64,000 bases of DNA. Source: Streptacidiphilus jiangxiensis (GTDB lineage Bacteria; Actinomycetota; Actinomycetes; Streptomycetales; Streptomycetaceae). The notes beneath the pieces are model-generated. The model had not been told where the DNA came from. It searched no databases and saw only the letters and a list, made by a program, of their open reading frames with translations. This document shows positions 15,916 through 31,819 of this stretch, in pieces (the first letter of the stretch is position 1; every line of letters begins with the position of its first letter). Made by a program: the position numbers and the translations under genes. The stretch lies in contig NZ_FOAZ01000005.1 of NCBI RefSeq assembly GCF_900109465.1, positions 142,473-206,472 of the forward strand, read 5' to 3'.

Positions 15916-16773
15916 GTGTCTGAGTCCCACTCGTACGACGCCGCTGAGGCCCTGGAGGCCGAGGAGCAGGCGTGGGGCGACGACTCCGTCGAGGAGATCG
16001 TCGACAACGCCGATTCCGACGTCGACGAGGTCGAGGCTGCCGAGGAAGCGGCCGGCCGCTCCGCGGAGGAGGAGGCCCTGACGGTTGTCAGCGCCGACGA
16101 GTCCGCCGCGACCGAGGCCTTCGAGGAGTCCGCCTCCACCGTCACCGAGGACGACGGTGTGGAGATCGACCCCGTGGCCGCCTTCCGCGAGGAGCTGCGT
16201 ATCGCCCCGGGTGAGTGGTACGTCATCCACACCTACGCGGGCTACGAGAACCGCGTGAAGGCCAACCTGGAGCAGCGCGCCGTCTCGCTGAACGTCGAGG
16301 ACTACATCTACCAGGCCGAGGTGCCGCAGGAAGAGGTCGTCCAGATCAAGAACGGCGACCGGAAGACCATCCGCCAGAACAAGCTCCCCGGCTACGTGCT
16401 GGTGCGCATGGACCTGACGAACGAGTCCTGGGGCGTCGTCCGCAACACCCCCGGCGTCACCGGCTTCGTCGGCAACGCCTACGACCCGTACCCGCTGACG
16501 CTGGACGAGGTCGTCAAGATGCTCGCACCGGACGTCGAGCGCGCCGCGGCCAAGGAGGCCGGCAAGCCGAGCCCGGTTCGTCCCGCCGAGGTCCAGGTCC
16601 TGGACTTCGAGGTCGGCGACTCGGTCACCGTCACCGACGGCCCCTTCGCGACGCTGCAGGCGACGATCAACGAGATCAACCCGGACTCCAAGAAGGTCAA
16701 GGGCCTCGTCGAGATCTTCGGCCGCGAGACCCCGGTCGAGCTCTCCTTCGACCAGATCACGAAGAACGACTAG
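15916..16773 (+). CDS. nusG: Transcription termination/antitermination protein NusG
   Basis: A 285-residue protein. An acidic ~95-residue N-terminal extension, typical of Streptomyces, precedes the NGN domain ([50 protein letters not shown]) and the KOW domain ([23 protein letters not shown]). NusG binds RNA polymerase and affects elongation, pausing and Rho. The start is GTG at 15916, with GGAAGAAG upstream. Confidence 0.96.
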   Translation: MSESHSYDAAEALEAEEQAWGDDSVEEIVDNADSDVDEVEAAEEAAGRSAEEEALTVVSADESAATEAFEESASTVTEDDGVEIDPVAAFREELRIAPGEWYVIHTYAGYENRVKANLEQRAVSLNVEDYIYQAEVPQEEVVQIKNGDRKTIRQNKLPGYVLVRMDLTNESWGVVRNTPGVTGFVGNAYDPYPLTLDEVVKMLAPDVERAAAKEAGKPSPVRPAEVQVLDFEVGDSVTVTDGPFATLQATINEINPDSKKVKGLVEIFGRETPVELSFDQITKND

Positions 16774-16806
16774 TACCAAGAGCGACTGAGCCACTGATCG
16801 GCTGAC

Positions 16807-16854
16807 GACGCCGGAACCCCGTGCCCATGATGGGTGCGGGGTTCCGGCGTCTTT
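16807..16854 (+). terminator. Terminator after nusG
   Basis: A perfect 20-bp stem (GACGCCGGAACCCCGTGCCC and complement) with a 5-base loop, then TTT. Confidence 0.88.
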
Positions 16855-16934
16855 GGAGGGCCCCTGGAGGGTGCGCCGCGGGTCGTCCCCGGGCCGGCGG
16901 AGGGGGTGGCCCGGCTGCTCGGGCGGTAAGCGAT

Positions 16935-16964
16935 TTCGGGGCTGCGGGGGTCTCGGGCTATTCT
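16935..16964 (+). promoter_or_regulatory. Possible rplKA promoter
   Basis: TTCGGG, an 18-base spacer and TATTCT lie about 115 bases before rplK. The gap 16774-17081 otherwise contains only the nusG terminator and an untranslated leader. Confidence 0.35.
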
Positions 16965-17081
16965 GGTTCGATGTGTGTGCGCTGTCGGCCGTGTGCCCGG
17001 CGCCTCACGATCATCCAAGGCCCCGCCGGTGTGCTGACGCGCGCCGGTCGGGAACACCTCTCGTAAGGACCCGGAGAGAGC

Positions 17082-17516
17082 ATGCCTCCCAAGAAGAAGA
17101 AGGTCACGGGGCTTATCAAGCTCCAGATCAACGCCGGTGCGGCCAACCCCGCGCCGCCCGTCGGCCCGGCCCTGGGTCAGCACGGCGTCAACATCATGGA
17201 GTTCTGCAAGGCCTACAACGCGGCCACCGAGTCGCAGCGTGGCATGGTGATCCCGGTGGAGATCACGGTCTACGAGGACCGTTCCTTCACCTTCATCACC
17301 AAGACTCCGCCGGCCGCTCGCCTCATCCTGAAGGCCGCGGGCGTGGAGAAGGGCTCCGGCGAGCCGCACAAGACCAAGGTTGCCAAGATCACGGCTGCCC
17401 AGGTCCGCGAGATCGCCACCACCAAGATGCCCGACCTGAACGCGAACGACATCGAGATGGCCGAGCGCATCATCGCCGGTACCGCTCGTTCGATGGGCAT
17501 CACCGTCGAGGGCTGA
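17082..17516 (+). CDS. rplK: 50S ribosomal protein L11
   Basis: A 144-residue protein: [40 protein letters not shown]-terminal rRNA-binding domain with [11 protein letters not shown]11 forms the GTPase-associated centre with 23S rRNA and is the thiostrepton-binding-site protein. The ribosome-binding site is GGAGAG. Confidence 0.97.
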
Positions 17517-17614
17517 CCTTCCCAGGTCACCTTCCGACAGAGCTTTTCCGTGGTAGGGCCTGCGCGGCCCGTAGCAACCACGACTCCACGCCAAGAAATC
17601 CAGTAGGAGCAGCA

Positions 17615-18337
17615 GTGAAGCGCAGCAAGGCTCTGACTGCCGCGGCCGCCAAGGTCGACCGCGAGCGTCTGTACGCCCCCCTCGAGGCCATCCGCCTCGC
17701 CAAGGAGACCTCCACCACCAAGTTCGACTCGACCGTCGAGGTCGCCATGCGTCTGGGTGTCGACCCGCGCAAGGCCGACCAGATGGTCCGCAGCACCGTG
17801 AACCTCCCGCACGGCACCGGCAAGACCGCCCGGGTCCTGGTCTTCGCGACCGGTGACCGTGCCGCGGCCGCGGAGGCTGCGGGCGCCGACATCGTCGGTG
17901 CCGACGAGCTGATCGACGAGGTCGCCAAGGGTCGCCTGGACTTCGACGCCGTCGTCGCCACCCCGGACCTCATGGGCAAGGTCGGCCGCCTCGGCCGCGT
18001 GCTCGGTCCCCGTGGCCTGATGCCGAACCCGAAGACCGGCACCGTCACCGTCGACGTGGCGAAGGCTGTCACGGAGATCAAGGGCGGCAAGATCGAGTTC
18101 CGCGTCGACAAGCACTCGAACCTGCACCTGATCATCGGCAAGACCTCCTTCGACATCGAGAAGCTGGTCGAGAACTACGCCGCGGCGCTCGAGGAGGTCC
18201 TCCGGGCCAAGCCGTCCGCCGCCAAGGGCCGCTACATCAAGAAGGTCGCCATCAGCACCACGATGGGCCCGGGCATCCAGGTGGACCCGAACCGCACCCG
18301 CAACCTCCTCGTCGAGGAGGACCCCGCGGCGGTCTGA
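17615..18337 (+). CDS. rplA: 50S ribosomal protein L1
   Basis: A 240-residue protein from GTG 17615 with TAGGAGC upstream. Signatures: [51 protein letters not shown]1 shapes the L1 stalk and can repress its own operon. Its last codons (Ala-Ala-Val-stop) are duplicated in the downstream tandem repeat. Confidence 0.97.
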   Translation: MKRSKALTAAAAKVDRERLYAPLEAIRLAKETSTTKFDSTVEVAMRLGVDPRKADQMVRSTVNLPHGTGKTARVLVFATGDRAAAAEAAGADIVGADELIDEVAKGRLDFDAVVATPDLMGKVGRLGRVLGPRGLMPNPKTGTVTVDVAKAVTEIKGGKIEFRVDKHSNLHLIIGKTSFDIEKLVENYAAALEEVLRAKPSAAKGRYIKKVAISTTMGPGIQVDPNRTRNLLVEEDPAAV

Positions 18338-18457
18338 CGACCGAGCGAGGCACGAGCGAGGGCGGCATGCGCCGCCAACAGCTCGGCGGCGGTCTGACGA
18401 CCGAGCGAGGCACGAGCGAGGGCGGCATGCGCCGCCAACAGCTCGGCGGCGGTCTGA
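18326..18457 (+). repeat. 60-bp tandem repeat (2.2 copies) over the rplA stop
   Basis: Two identical 60-base units (18326-18385 and 18386-18445) and a 12-base partial third copy. Each unit starts GCGGCGGTCTGA, the end of rplA with its stop, and contains the hairpin GGCGGC-ATGC-GCCGCC. No divergence between units indicates recent duplication or repair. Confidence 0.95.
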
Positions 18458-18490
18458 TCCCACCGGATCACCGTAGGACCGTAGGTCTGT

Positions 18491-18534
18491 AACGGGCCGG
18501 TACCAGCTCCCCCGGGAGCGGGTACCGGCCCGTT
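18491..18534 (+). terminator. Terminator after rplA
   Basis: Arms AACGGGCCGGTACC and GGTACCGGCCCGTT flank a loop containing CTCCCCCGGGAG. Confidence 0.83.
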
Positions 18535-18594
18535 CGCTGTCCGGGGGCGGGTGTAGCGTCGGGTGTCGCACAGTAAGCGAACAGGGGGATTCCC

Positions 18595-19452
18595 ATGCGT
18601 CACACCCGTACCCTCGCGGCAGCCACCGTGGTCCTTGCCATGGCCGGTCTGGCCGCGTGCAGCGGTTCGAGTTCGGGCACCAAGTCCGGGTCCAATGCGG
18701 CCGGCAACGCCGGGGCGTCGATGGTGAGCGTGGCGGACGCCATGTCGAACACGACGAAGGCGACCTCGCAGTACACCTCGGTCAAGATGAAGATGGACGA
18801 GAAGGTCGTCGCCGCGGGGCAGAACGTGGCGATCACCGGCTCGGGCGCCGTGTCCTGGAAGCCGGTGGCGATGGACATGACGATGACCATGCCGCAGCTG
18901 GCCCAGCTCGGTGGCAGCGGCTCCATCCGGATGATGATGAGCGGCACCACCATGTACATGGACATGGGCGACGCCGCCGCCGCGAAGCTGGGTGGCAAGC
19001 ACTGGATGAAGATGGACCTCTCCAAGGTCGCCGGCTCCCAGGGCCTGTCCGGGCTCAACAGCGGCTCCGGCAACGACCCGTCCACGCAGTTGGCCCTGTT
19101 CACCTCCTCCGGTGACGTCAAGCGGGTCGGCACCGAGACCGTGGACGGCGTCCAGACCACGCACTACGCCGGCACGGTCGACCTGGCCAAGCTGGCGGGC
19201 AGCGACAACGCGCAGCTCAAGTCGCTGCTCGGCCAGACCTCGAAGATCGGCCTCTCCTCGCTCACTCTCGACCTGTGGGTCAACGCCCAGAACCTCCCGG
19301 TCAAGGTGCACGAGAGCAGCCCGGCGTCGTCGTCGGTCCAGTTCGACGTCACCGTCGACTACAGCGACTACGGCACCGCCCCGGTCACCGTCACCCCGCC
19401 GCCGGCGGGCGACACCACCGACCTCAGCGGCATGGTGCCGACCGGCTCCTGA
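18595..19452 (+). CDS. Secreted lipoprotein, LppX/LprAFG-like
   Basis: A 285-residue protein: signal peptide with lipobox LAAC (Cys at about residue 22), Ser/Gly linker, then a beta-rich domain. It contains GGKHWMKMDLSK, RVGTETVDGVQTTHYAGTVD and LWVNAQNLPVKVHE, resembling the LppX_LprAFG lipid-carrier fold of mycobacteria. The methionine-rich stretch at about 95-120 (MDMTMTMPQLAQL, MRMMMSGTTMYMDMG-like) is unusual. It is paralogous to the next gene. Confidence 0.8.
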   Translation: MRHTRTLAAATVVLAMAGLAACSGSSSGTKSGSNAAGNAGASMVSVADAMSNTTKATSQYTSVKMKMDEKVVAAGQNVAITGSGAVSWKPVAMDMTMTMPQLAQLGGSGSIRMMMSGTTMYMDMGDAAAAKLGGKHWMKMDLSKVAGSQGLSGLNSGSGNDPSTQLALFTSSGDVKRVGTETVDGVQTTHYAGTVDLAKLAGSDNAQLKSLLGQTSKIGLSSLTLDLWVNAQNLPVKVHESSPASSSVQFDVTVDYSDYGTAPVTVTPPPAGDTTDLSGMVPTGS

Positions 19453-19479
19453 TCGGCGCCTGCTCCACCGCGTTCGGCC

Positions 19480-19519
19480 ACGGGCCGGTCCCGCCCCGCG
19501 AGGGGCGGGGCCGGCCCGT
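19480..19519 (+). terminator. Terminator between the two lipoprotein genes
   Basis: ACGGGCCGGTCCCGCCCC and a near-perfect complement around a GCGA loop. Confidence 0.8.
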
Positions 19520-19623
19520 TCCGTGCGGCCGTGACCCTTCCGATCCCTCCCCGGTGCCGTTTCTCCACGTGTCGGCGGGTATACCGGGAGTAGTTGGACG
19601 TGTAGGCCAAACGGGGGGCCCTG

Positions 19624-20550
19624 ATGCGTCGCACATTCGCCGTTCTCACTGTCCTGACGATCGGTCTCGGCGGCATGGCCGCCTGTACCAGGTCGACGAC
19701 GACGCCGAAGGCCACGGCCTCGGCGTCACCCAGCCCGACCGGGCTGCCGAGCGATCCCGCCGCGGCGCTGCGCTGGGCGGCCGCGCAGACCCAGGCCGCC
19801 GGGTCCGCGAAGATCGACGCCACCAGCCAGTCGCCCGCGGGCGGCAAACCGCAGGTGATCAAGGGGGCGCTCTCCTGGGCGGGGGAGGGGCAGCTCGCCG
19901 GCACCATCTCCGGCTCGCCGGGCATCTCGCAGTTCTCGCCGGACGGCACCGTCACGATGCTGGTCACCGGCGGGGACATGTACCTGAAGCTGACCGACCC
20001 GAAGATGCTCACCCAGTCCGGTGGCCGCAGCTGGATGAAGCTCGACTTCGCCGAGCTCGCCACCCTCGCGCCGGGCAGCGGCGGCGCGGACCTCGGCAGT
20101 GTGATGGGCAGTCTGCTCAAGCAGCTGTCGCCGGGGGTCGAACTGCGCGCCCTGGCCGGCGGCACGGGTCTGACGAACGACGGCCCGGAGGTCATGGACG
20201 GGGTGCGCACCACGCACTTCTCGGGCACCCTGACGCCGCAGCAGCTCCTCGCCGCCATGCCGGGCCTGACCGCCCAGCAGCGTGACGCGCTGGCCAAGCA
20301 GGACCAGGCGGCCGGCGTCACCAGCGAGTCGGTCGACGTCTGGCTGGACGCGCACGGCCTGCCGATCCGCACGGAGGACCACGCCTCGTCGAACGCGGGG
20401 GCCTTCGACGTGGACCGGCACTTCTCCGCCTACGGCACCCAGGTCCAGGTGACCACGCCGGACGCCGCCGACGTCCTGGATCTCGCGGCCGTGCTCAAGG
20501 CCTGCGGCAGCGGGTGCGGCAGCGGCGGGGCGACGGGAGGCACCGTCTGA
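19624..20550 (+). CDS. Secreted lipoprotein, paralogue of the upstream one
   Basis: A 308-residue protein with signal peptide and lipobox MAAC (Cys at about 21). The domain parallels the upstream protein: GGRSWMKLDFAE, DGPEVMDGVRTTHFSGTL, VWLDAHGLPIRTEDH. It ends in a Gly/Cys-rich tail (CGSGCGSGG). It is probably an old tandem duplication, with each copy having its own terminator or promoter. The ligand is unknown. Confidence 0.8.
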   Translation: MRRTFAVLTVLTIGLGGMAACTRSTTTPKATASASPSPTGLPSDPAAALRWAAAQTQAAGSAKIDATSQSPAGGKPQVIKGALSWAGEGQLAGTISGSPGISQFSPDGTVTMLVTGGDMYLKLTDPKMLTQSGGRSWMKLDFAELATLAPGSGGADLGSVMGSLLKQLSPGVELRALAGGTGLTNDGPEVMDGVRTTHFSGTLTPQQLLAAMPGLTAQQRDALAKQDQAAGVTSESVDVWLDAHGLPIRTEDHASSNAGAFDVDRHFSAYGTQVQVTTPDAADVLDLAAVLKACGSGCGSGGATGGTV

Positions 20551-20604
20551 CGGGCGGCGGCATCGGGGGCGCGGGCGGCGGCATTCGGGGCGTCAGTATC
20601 CGAT

Positions 20605-20634
20605 TTGCTCCCGCGCCACCCGGTCACGTACTCT
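20605..20634 (+). promoter_or_regulatory. Probable rplJL promoter
   Basis: TTGCTC, an 18-base spacer and TACTCT, about 290 bases before rplJ, giving a long leader. Confidence 0.5.
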
Positions 20635-20797
20635 CGAGACCAAGCCACTGACCGCTGGTTGTTCCCGTCTGCCCTCGGGTGGACGAGAACCGAAGGATCC
20701 GCACAGCGAAAGCTGCGGGCGACCCGCGCAGGTCGATTCGAGGACTTCTGTCCCATCGCTCCGTTGTGTGTTCCGCACACTCCGTCGAGCGAAGGTT

Positions 20798-20828
20798 GAG
20801 AGCCCCGTGCGCCTGCGCCGGGGCTCTT
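20798..20828 (+). promoter_or_regulatory. Hairpin in the rplJ leader (L10-leader candidate)
   Basis: GAGAGCCCCG pairs with CGGGGCTCTT across an 11-base loop, 98 bases before rplJ. rplJL leaders in bacteria commonly bind the L10-L12 complex for autogenous control; here this is inferred from position and structure. The stretch 20551-20925 holds no gene. Confidence 0.5.
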
Positions 20829-20925
20829 CGTAGTTCCACCGAGCTTTTCCTTCCGGCGGTCGAGGGCCAGTAGGTCGACTCATTGGTCGGCCCCGCATCG
20901 ACATCACGGAAGGAGGCGTAAGCCT

Positions 20926-21498
20926 ATGGCAAGGCCCGACAAGGCTGCCGCCGTTGCCGAGATCACGGACAAGTTCCGCGGCTCGAACGCGGCCGTGCTG
21001 ACCGAGTACCGCGGTCTGACCGTGGCGCAGCTGAAGACGCTGCGTCGCTCGCTCGCCGCTAACGCCCAGTACGCCGTGGTGAAGAACACGCTGACCAAGA
21101 TCGCGGCCAACGAGGTCGGGATCACTGAGCTCGACGACCTGTTCACTGGTCCGACGGCTGTCGCCTTCGTCACCGGTGACCCGGTGGAGTCGGCCAAGGC
21201 TCTGCGTGACTTCGCCAAGGAGAACCCGGCGCTCGTCATCAAGGGCGGTGTGCTTGACGGCAAGCCGCTGACGGGTGACGAGATCAAGAAGCTCGCGGAC
21301 CTCGAGTCCCGCGAGGTGCTGCTCTCCAAGCTCGCCGGCGCCATGAAGGGCAAGCAGTCGCAGGCTGCCGCGCTCTTCCAGGCTCTGCCGTCGAAGCTGG
21401 TTCGTACGGTCGAGGCGCTGCGCGCCAAGGTCGAGGAGCAGGGCGGTGCCGGTACGCCGGCTCCCGCCGTCGAGGACGAGGCTCCCGCCGCGGAGTAA
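20926..21498 (+). CDS. rplJ: 50S ribosomal protein L10
   Basis: A 190-residue protein: [53 protein letters not shown], and a C-terminal helix that carries L7/L12 dimers. The ribosome-binding site is GGAAGGAGG. The acidic Ala/Pro tail is typical of Streptomyces. Confidence 0.97.
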   Translation: MARPDKAAAVAEITDKFRGSNAAVLTEYRGLTVAQLKTLRRSLAANAQYAVVKNTLTKIAANEVGITELDDLFTGPTAVAFVTGDPVESAKALRDFAKENPALVIKGGVLDGKPLTGDEIKKLADLESREVLLSKLAGAMKGKQSQAAALFQALPSKLVRTVEALRAKVEEQGGAGTPAPAVEDEAPAAE

Positions 21499-21576
21499 TC
21501 CGTCCTCGCAGCGGGCCGTGTACGCCCGCCGTTATGTACATCCGGCACCTGCCGACTTAGTGGAAGGACGCCAATC

Positions 21577-21960
21577 ATGGCGAAGCTGACCCAGGACGAG
21601 CTGCTCGCGCAGTTCGAGGAGATGACCCTCATCGAGCTCTCCGAGTTCGTTAAGGCGTTCGAGGACAAGTTCGACGTCACCGCTGCCGCCCCGGCCGCCG
21701 CTGTCGTCGTCGCCGGTGGCGGCGCCGCCGCCGAGGCCCCGGAGGAGAAGGACGAGTTCGACGTCATCCTCACCGGTGCCGGCGACAAGAAGATCCAGGT
21801 CATCAAGGTCGTGCGCGAGCTCACCTCCCTGGGCCTCAAGGAGGCCAAGGACCTGGTCGACGGTGCGCCGAAGCCGCTCCTCGAGAAGGTCAACAAGGAG
21901 GCCGCTGACAAGGCCGCCGAGGCCCTCAAGGCTGCCGGTGCGGCCGTCGAGGTCAAGTAA
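21577..21960 (+). CDS. rplL: 50S ribosomal protein L7/L12
   Basis: A 127-residue protein: N-terminal dimerisation domain ([21 protein letters not shown]), Ala-rich hinge, and factor-binding domain [33 protein letters not shown]. It recruits EF-Tu, EF-G and other GTPases. Confidence 0.97.
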   Translation: MAKLTQDELLAQFEEMTLIELSEFVKAFEDKFDVTAAAPAAAVVVAGGGAAAEAPEEKDEFDVILTGAGDKKIQVIKVVRELTSLGLKEAKDLVDGAPKPLLEKVNKEAADKAAEALKAAGAAVEVK

Positions 21961-21992
21961 GACCTTTCGCGCCTAGCGCGAGCGCTCTGCCG

Positions 21993-22034
21993 AACCGGGG
22001 CGATCACTCTTTGGAGTGATCGCCCCGGTTTGTT
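21993..22034 (+). terminator. Terminator after rplL
   Basis: A 17-bp stem (AACCGGGGCGATCACTC and complement), 3-base loop, then TTTGTTT. It separates rplJL from rpoBC. Confidence 0.9.
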
Positions 22035-22356
22035 TATGTCCGGAACGGTTCGATTCAGGCCATCTGGTCTAGCGTGGGTGCTCGCTGTCAGTGGAGGCGA
22101 GTAAGGTGATCGTCGTTGTCCTGACCCGGCATCAAGCAGCCATGATGCCTGTCCGTGACCGATTCGGCAGGCACTGTGCCCTTGACGAACGGCACGCGGC
22201 GCGCAATTCTCAGGACGCGAGGCAACGCAGTGAGGCATGGAATCGCCGCGCGGTGGGAAGCATTCCCCCGGCAGCGAAGTGATCGCCACAGGGGGTCCCC
22301 GGGAGGGGGCGTCCCGCGAGGTAGGGAGTTCTGAGATTCGGTCTCCGAATCCGGAC

Positions 22357-22385
22357 TGGACAGCAGTGCGGCCTATGGCTACACT
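22357..22385 (+). promoter_or_regulatory. Strong candidate rpoBC promoter
   Basis: TGGACA, a 17-base spacer and TACACT, near the housekeeping consensus, with a leader of about 200 bases to rpoB. The rest of 22035-22593 shows no gene. Confidence 0.65.
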
Positions 22386-22593
22386 GTCCCTTTGCGCTGC
22401 CTTTTAGCTGCTCCGTGACTCGTCGCCCGGAGTCTGCGCTGCCCCGACCAGGGGTGGCACCCCGCCCGCGCACCGGCTGTGACCAGGGAAGATCCCCTGG
22501 CTGAGGCTTCGGTGCGAGAGCGCGGATGCTACCCGTGAGAAGGGCGGGCCCGGTACGCGCGTAGTGAGTCCGAGCCCTCGGAAGGACCCCCTC

Positions 22594-26067
<3,474 letters not shown>

Positions 26068-26185
26068 CAGGGGTAGGGCCGGCCTCCGCGTGAGCGAGGC
26101 CGGCCCGCCACCCCCAGGCCCCCTTTCAGACCAGACGTAAACGACCCCCACCCTGTTCTTGGGGTGACGAAAGGGATTGACGAGA

Positions 26186-30085
<3,900 letters not shown>

Positions 30086-30102
30086 CGGTCACACAGCACG
30101 AA

Positions 30103-30152
30103 GCCGCAGGGCGGCTGCGCTCCCCGCAAGGGGAGGGCAGCCGCCCTGCGGC
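30103..30152. terminator. Bidirectional terminator between rpoC and the accessory operon
   Basis: A very long stem: GCCGCAGGGCGGCTGC and complement with inner CTCCCC/GGGGAG and GCAA loop. It lies 17 bases past the rpoC stop and 4 bases past the M48 gene stop on the other strand. Confidence 0.88.
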
Positions 30153-30156
30153 GTTC

Positions 30157-31275
30157 TCAGCGCGGGGGCAGGTACGTCTCCAGCTGGCGCAGCCGGGTGT
30201 AGTAGTCGGGGTGGGTGGAGAGCAGGCGTGAGCGCAGACCTTCGTTCAGCGGCTGCTTGCCCTGGGCCTGGCGCTTGGCGTTCTCCGCTGCCGTCTGCCG
30301 CTCCTCCTCCTGGTGGAGCTCGGTCAGCATGGCCACCAGGTCCCCGGCGAAGCCGAGCTCCGCGGCCTTGCGGTCCGCCCGCAGCTCGCCGTGCCGGCCG
30401 ACGGCCGCGAGGAGGTACGGGGCGGCGAGGACCAGCAGCGGGATGCCGTAGAGGGTGAGCGAGATCCCGACCAGGATCGCGCCGAGGACCAGGATGAGAA
30501 CCCCGCCGACCAGGCAGGACATCTCGACGGAGACGTAGATCAGCCCGGCGGTCAGCATGCGGATGGCCCACCAGGCGACGCGGCCCGGGGCGGAGTACCA
30601 CAGGCCCAGCAGACCCGCCCAGGCGTGGCCGCCGGTGTGGTGGCCCAGCTCGTGGGCGAGCACGGCGGCAAGCTGCCGCTCGGGCAGGGTGGTCAACGAG
30701 CGCCGGGTGACTCCGACGATGTGTCCGGCCGCGGCGTACGCGTTGACGTCGTCGCTGTCCTCGATCCACAGGTCGTAGGCCGATCCGTCGATCTGGGCGC
30801 GCGTGGTGACCTCCCGCCACAGCGGGGTGAGCCGGGCCAGCTCGTCGCGGGTGGGGTAGCGCATCCGGAGCAGGTACTTGGCGACGAAGGTCTCCGTCGG
30901 CCGGTGGAAGACCATGGCGCCAGAGGCCAGCCAGAGCAGGATCAGCACCCAGCTGGTGGCCGAGCCCAACCAGATGCCGAGGATCTGGCCGACGAGTCCG
31001 ACGACCAGCAGGCTGCACAGCAGGTTGGGCAGGTAGAGGGCGAGGCTTCCGGCGCCGGTGGCGTCCAGGCTCCGCTGACGCTGCTTGACGTAGGCGCGGC
31101 CGGCGGTGAAGTTCAGCCCCGGTGCCTGCCCGGGCGGCTGCGGCTGCTGCGGTGGCGGGTAGGACGGTTGTGGCGGGACGGAGGCGGCCTGCGGGTAGGC
31201 GGGCGGCTGCTCGGGGTACGGGGGCTGCTCGGGGTACGGCGGCGGACCGTAACCCCCGGTGCTCGGTGTGGTCAT
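30157..31275 (-). CDS. Membrane-bound M48-family zinc metalloprotease
   Basis: A 372-residue protein. A Pro/Tyr/Gln-rich N-terminus (repeats of PYPEQP, residues about 11-52) precedes two transmembrane helices (about 78-103 and 108-123). The catalytic HELGH follows (208-212, AAVLAHELGHHTGGHA), then further hydrophobic segments (about 233-290) and the third-ligand motif GELRAD. This is the HtpX/M48 layout. It is the last gene of the six-gene leftward operon, 37 bases after the PycTM-like gene. As the operon's only recognisable hydrolase it could be the executioner or a quality-control protease; that is inference. Confidence 0.88.
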   Translation of the reverse strand: MTTPSTGGYGPPPYPEQPPYPEQPPAYPQAASVPPQPSYPPPQQPQPPGQAPGLNFTAGRAYVKQRQRSLDATGAGSLALYLPNLLCSLLVVGLVGQILGIWLGSATSWVLILLWLASGAMVFHRPTETFVAKYLLRMRYPTRDELARLTPLWREVTTRAQIDGSAYDLWIEDSDDVNAYAAAGHIVGVTRRSLTTLPERQLAAVLAHELGHHTGGHAWAGLLGLWYSAPGRVAWWAIRMLTAGLIYVSVEMSCLVGGVLILVLGAILVGISLTLYGIPLLVLAAPYLLAAVGRHGELRADRKAAELGFAGDLVAMLTELHQEEERQTAAENAKRQAQGKQPLNEGLRSRLLSTHPDYYTRLRQLETYLPPR

Positions 31276-31312
31276 CGTTGTCCTTCCTGGGGAGCGGAGG
31301 GGGTTCGGGTGT

Positions 31313-31819
31313 TCAGCCGGCCAGCAGGCCGAGCAGGAGCAGGGTCAGTGCGGCTCCGAAGGCGGTCAGCCCGGCGCGGATGCAGCGGTGCTTGCGGGCG
31401 ACGATCCGGCTGGACTCCGCGAGGGCCAGCAGCAGAGCGGTCTCCCCCTTCTCCTCCGTCTCCGCCAGGGCCTGCGCGAGCAGTCCGGCGTCGGCGGCGT
31501 CGACGATGTCCTGGAAGTGCGTCAGCGGCCGTCCGGGGCGCCAGCTGTTGCGGGAGAACCGTGGCAGCACCGCGAGCAGCAGCGCGGCCAGCGCCGTCAG
31601 CAGCGCGAGCAGGCCGCACCACCAGGCGAGCTGCCCGACCGCGGCGAGCCGGTGCGGGGACCAGCTCGCGGAGGACTGCAGGCCGATCACGCCGCTCGCG
31701 CTGACACCCAGCACCGCCAGCAGGATCGAGGCCTTGCTGTCGGCCCGCCCGATCTCGTCCCGGGTCTCGGCGAGCAGCCGGACGCCGACCGCCCCAGGCG
31801 TCCTGGTCACCCCGGCCAT
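31313..31819 (-). CDS. PycTM-like (DUF5706) Pycsar effector membrane protein
   Basis: A 168-residue protein. The N-terminal helix and motif EIGRADSKASILLAVLG (residues 22-38) match the conserved start of the Pycsar effector family PycTM/DUF5706. Two transmembrane helices (about 32-48 and 62-85) follow, then a soluble segment (LTHFQDIVDAADAGLLAQAL) and the family-like SSRIVARKHRCIRAGL leading into a third helix (148-167). Known PycTM proteins are thought to disrupt the membrane when a cCMP or cUMP cyclase is triggered by phage. Its ATG lies 13 bases inside the upstream band-7 gene, so translation is coupled. Identification rests on motif recall. Confidence 0.77.
   Translation of the reverse strand: MAGVTRTPGAVGVRLLAETRDEIGRADSKASILLAVLGVSASGVIGLQSSASWSPHRLAAVGQLAWWCGLLALLTALAALLLAVLPRFSRNSWRPGRPLTHFQDIVDAADAGLLAQALAETEEKGETALLLALAESSRIVARKHRCIRAGLTAFGAALTLLLLGLLAG

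Noticed and set aside
18338-18457. CRISPR-like array at the 60-bp repeats
   Set aside because: The units are contiguous without spacers. It is a simple tandem duplication including the rplA stop.
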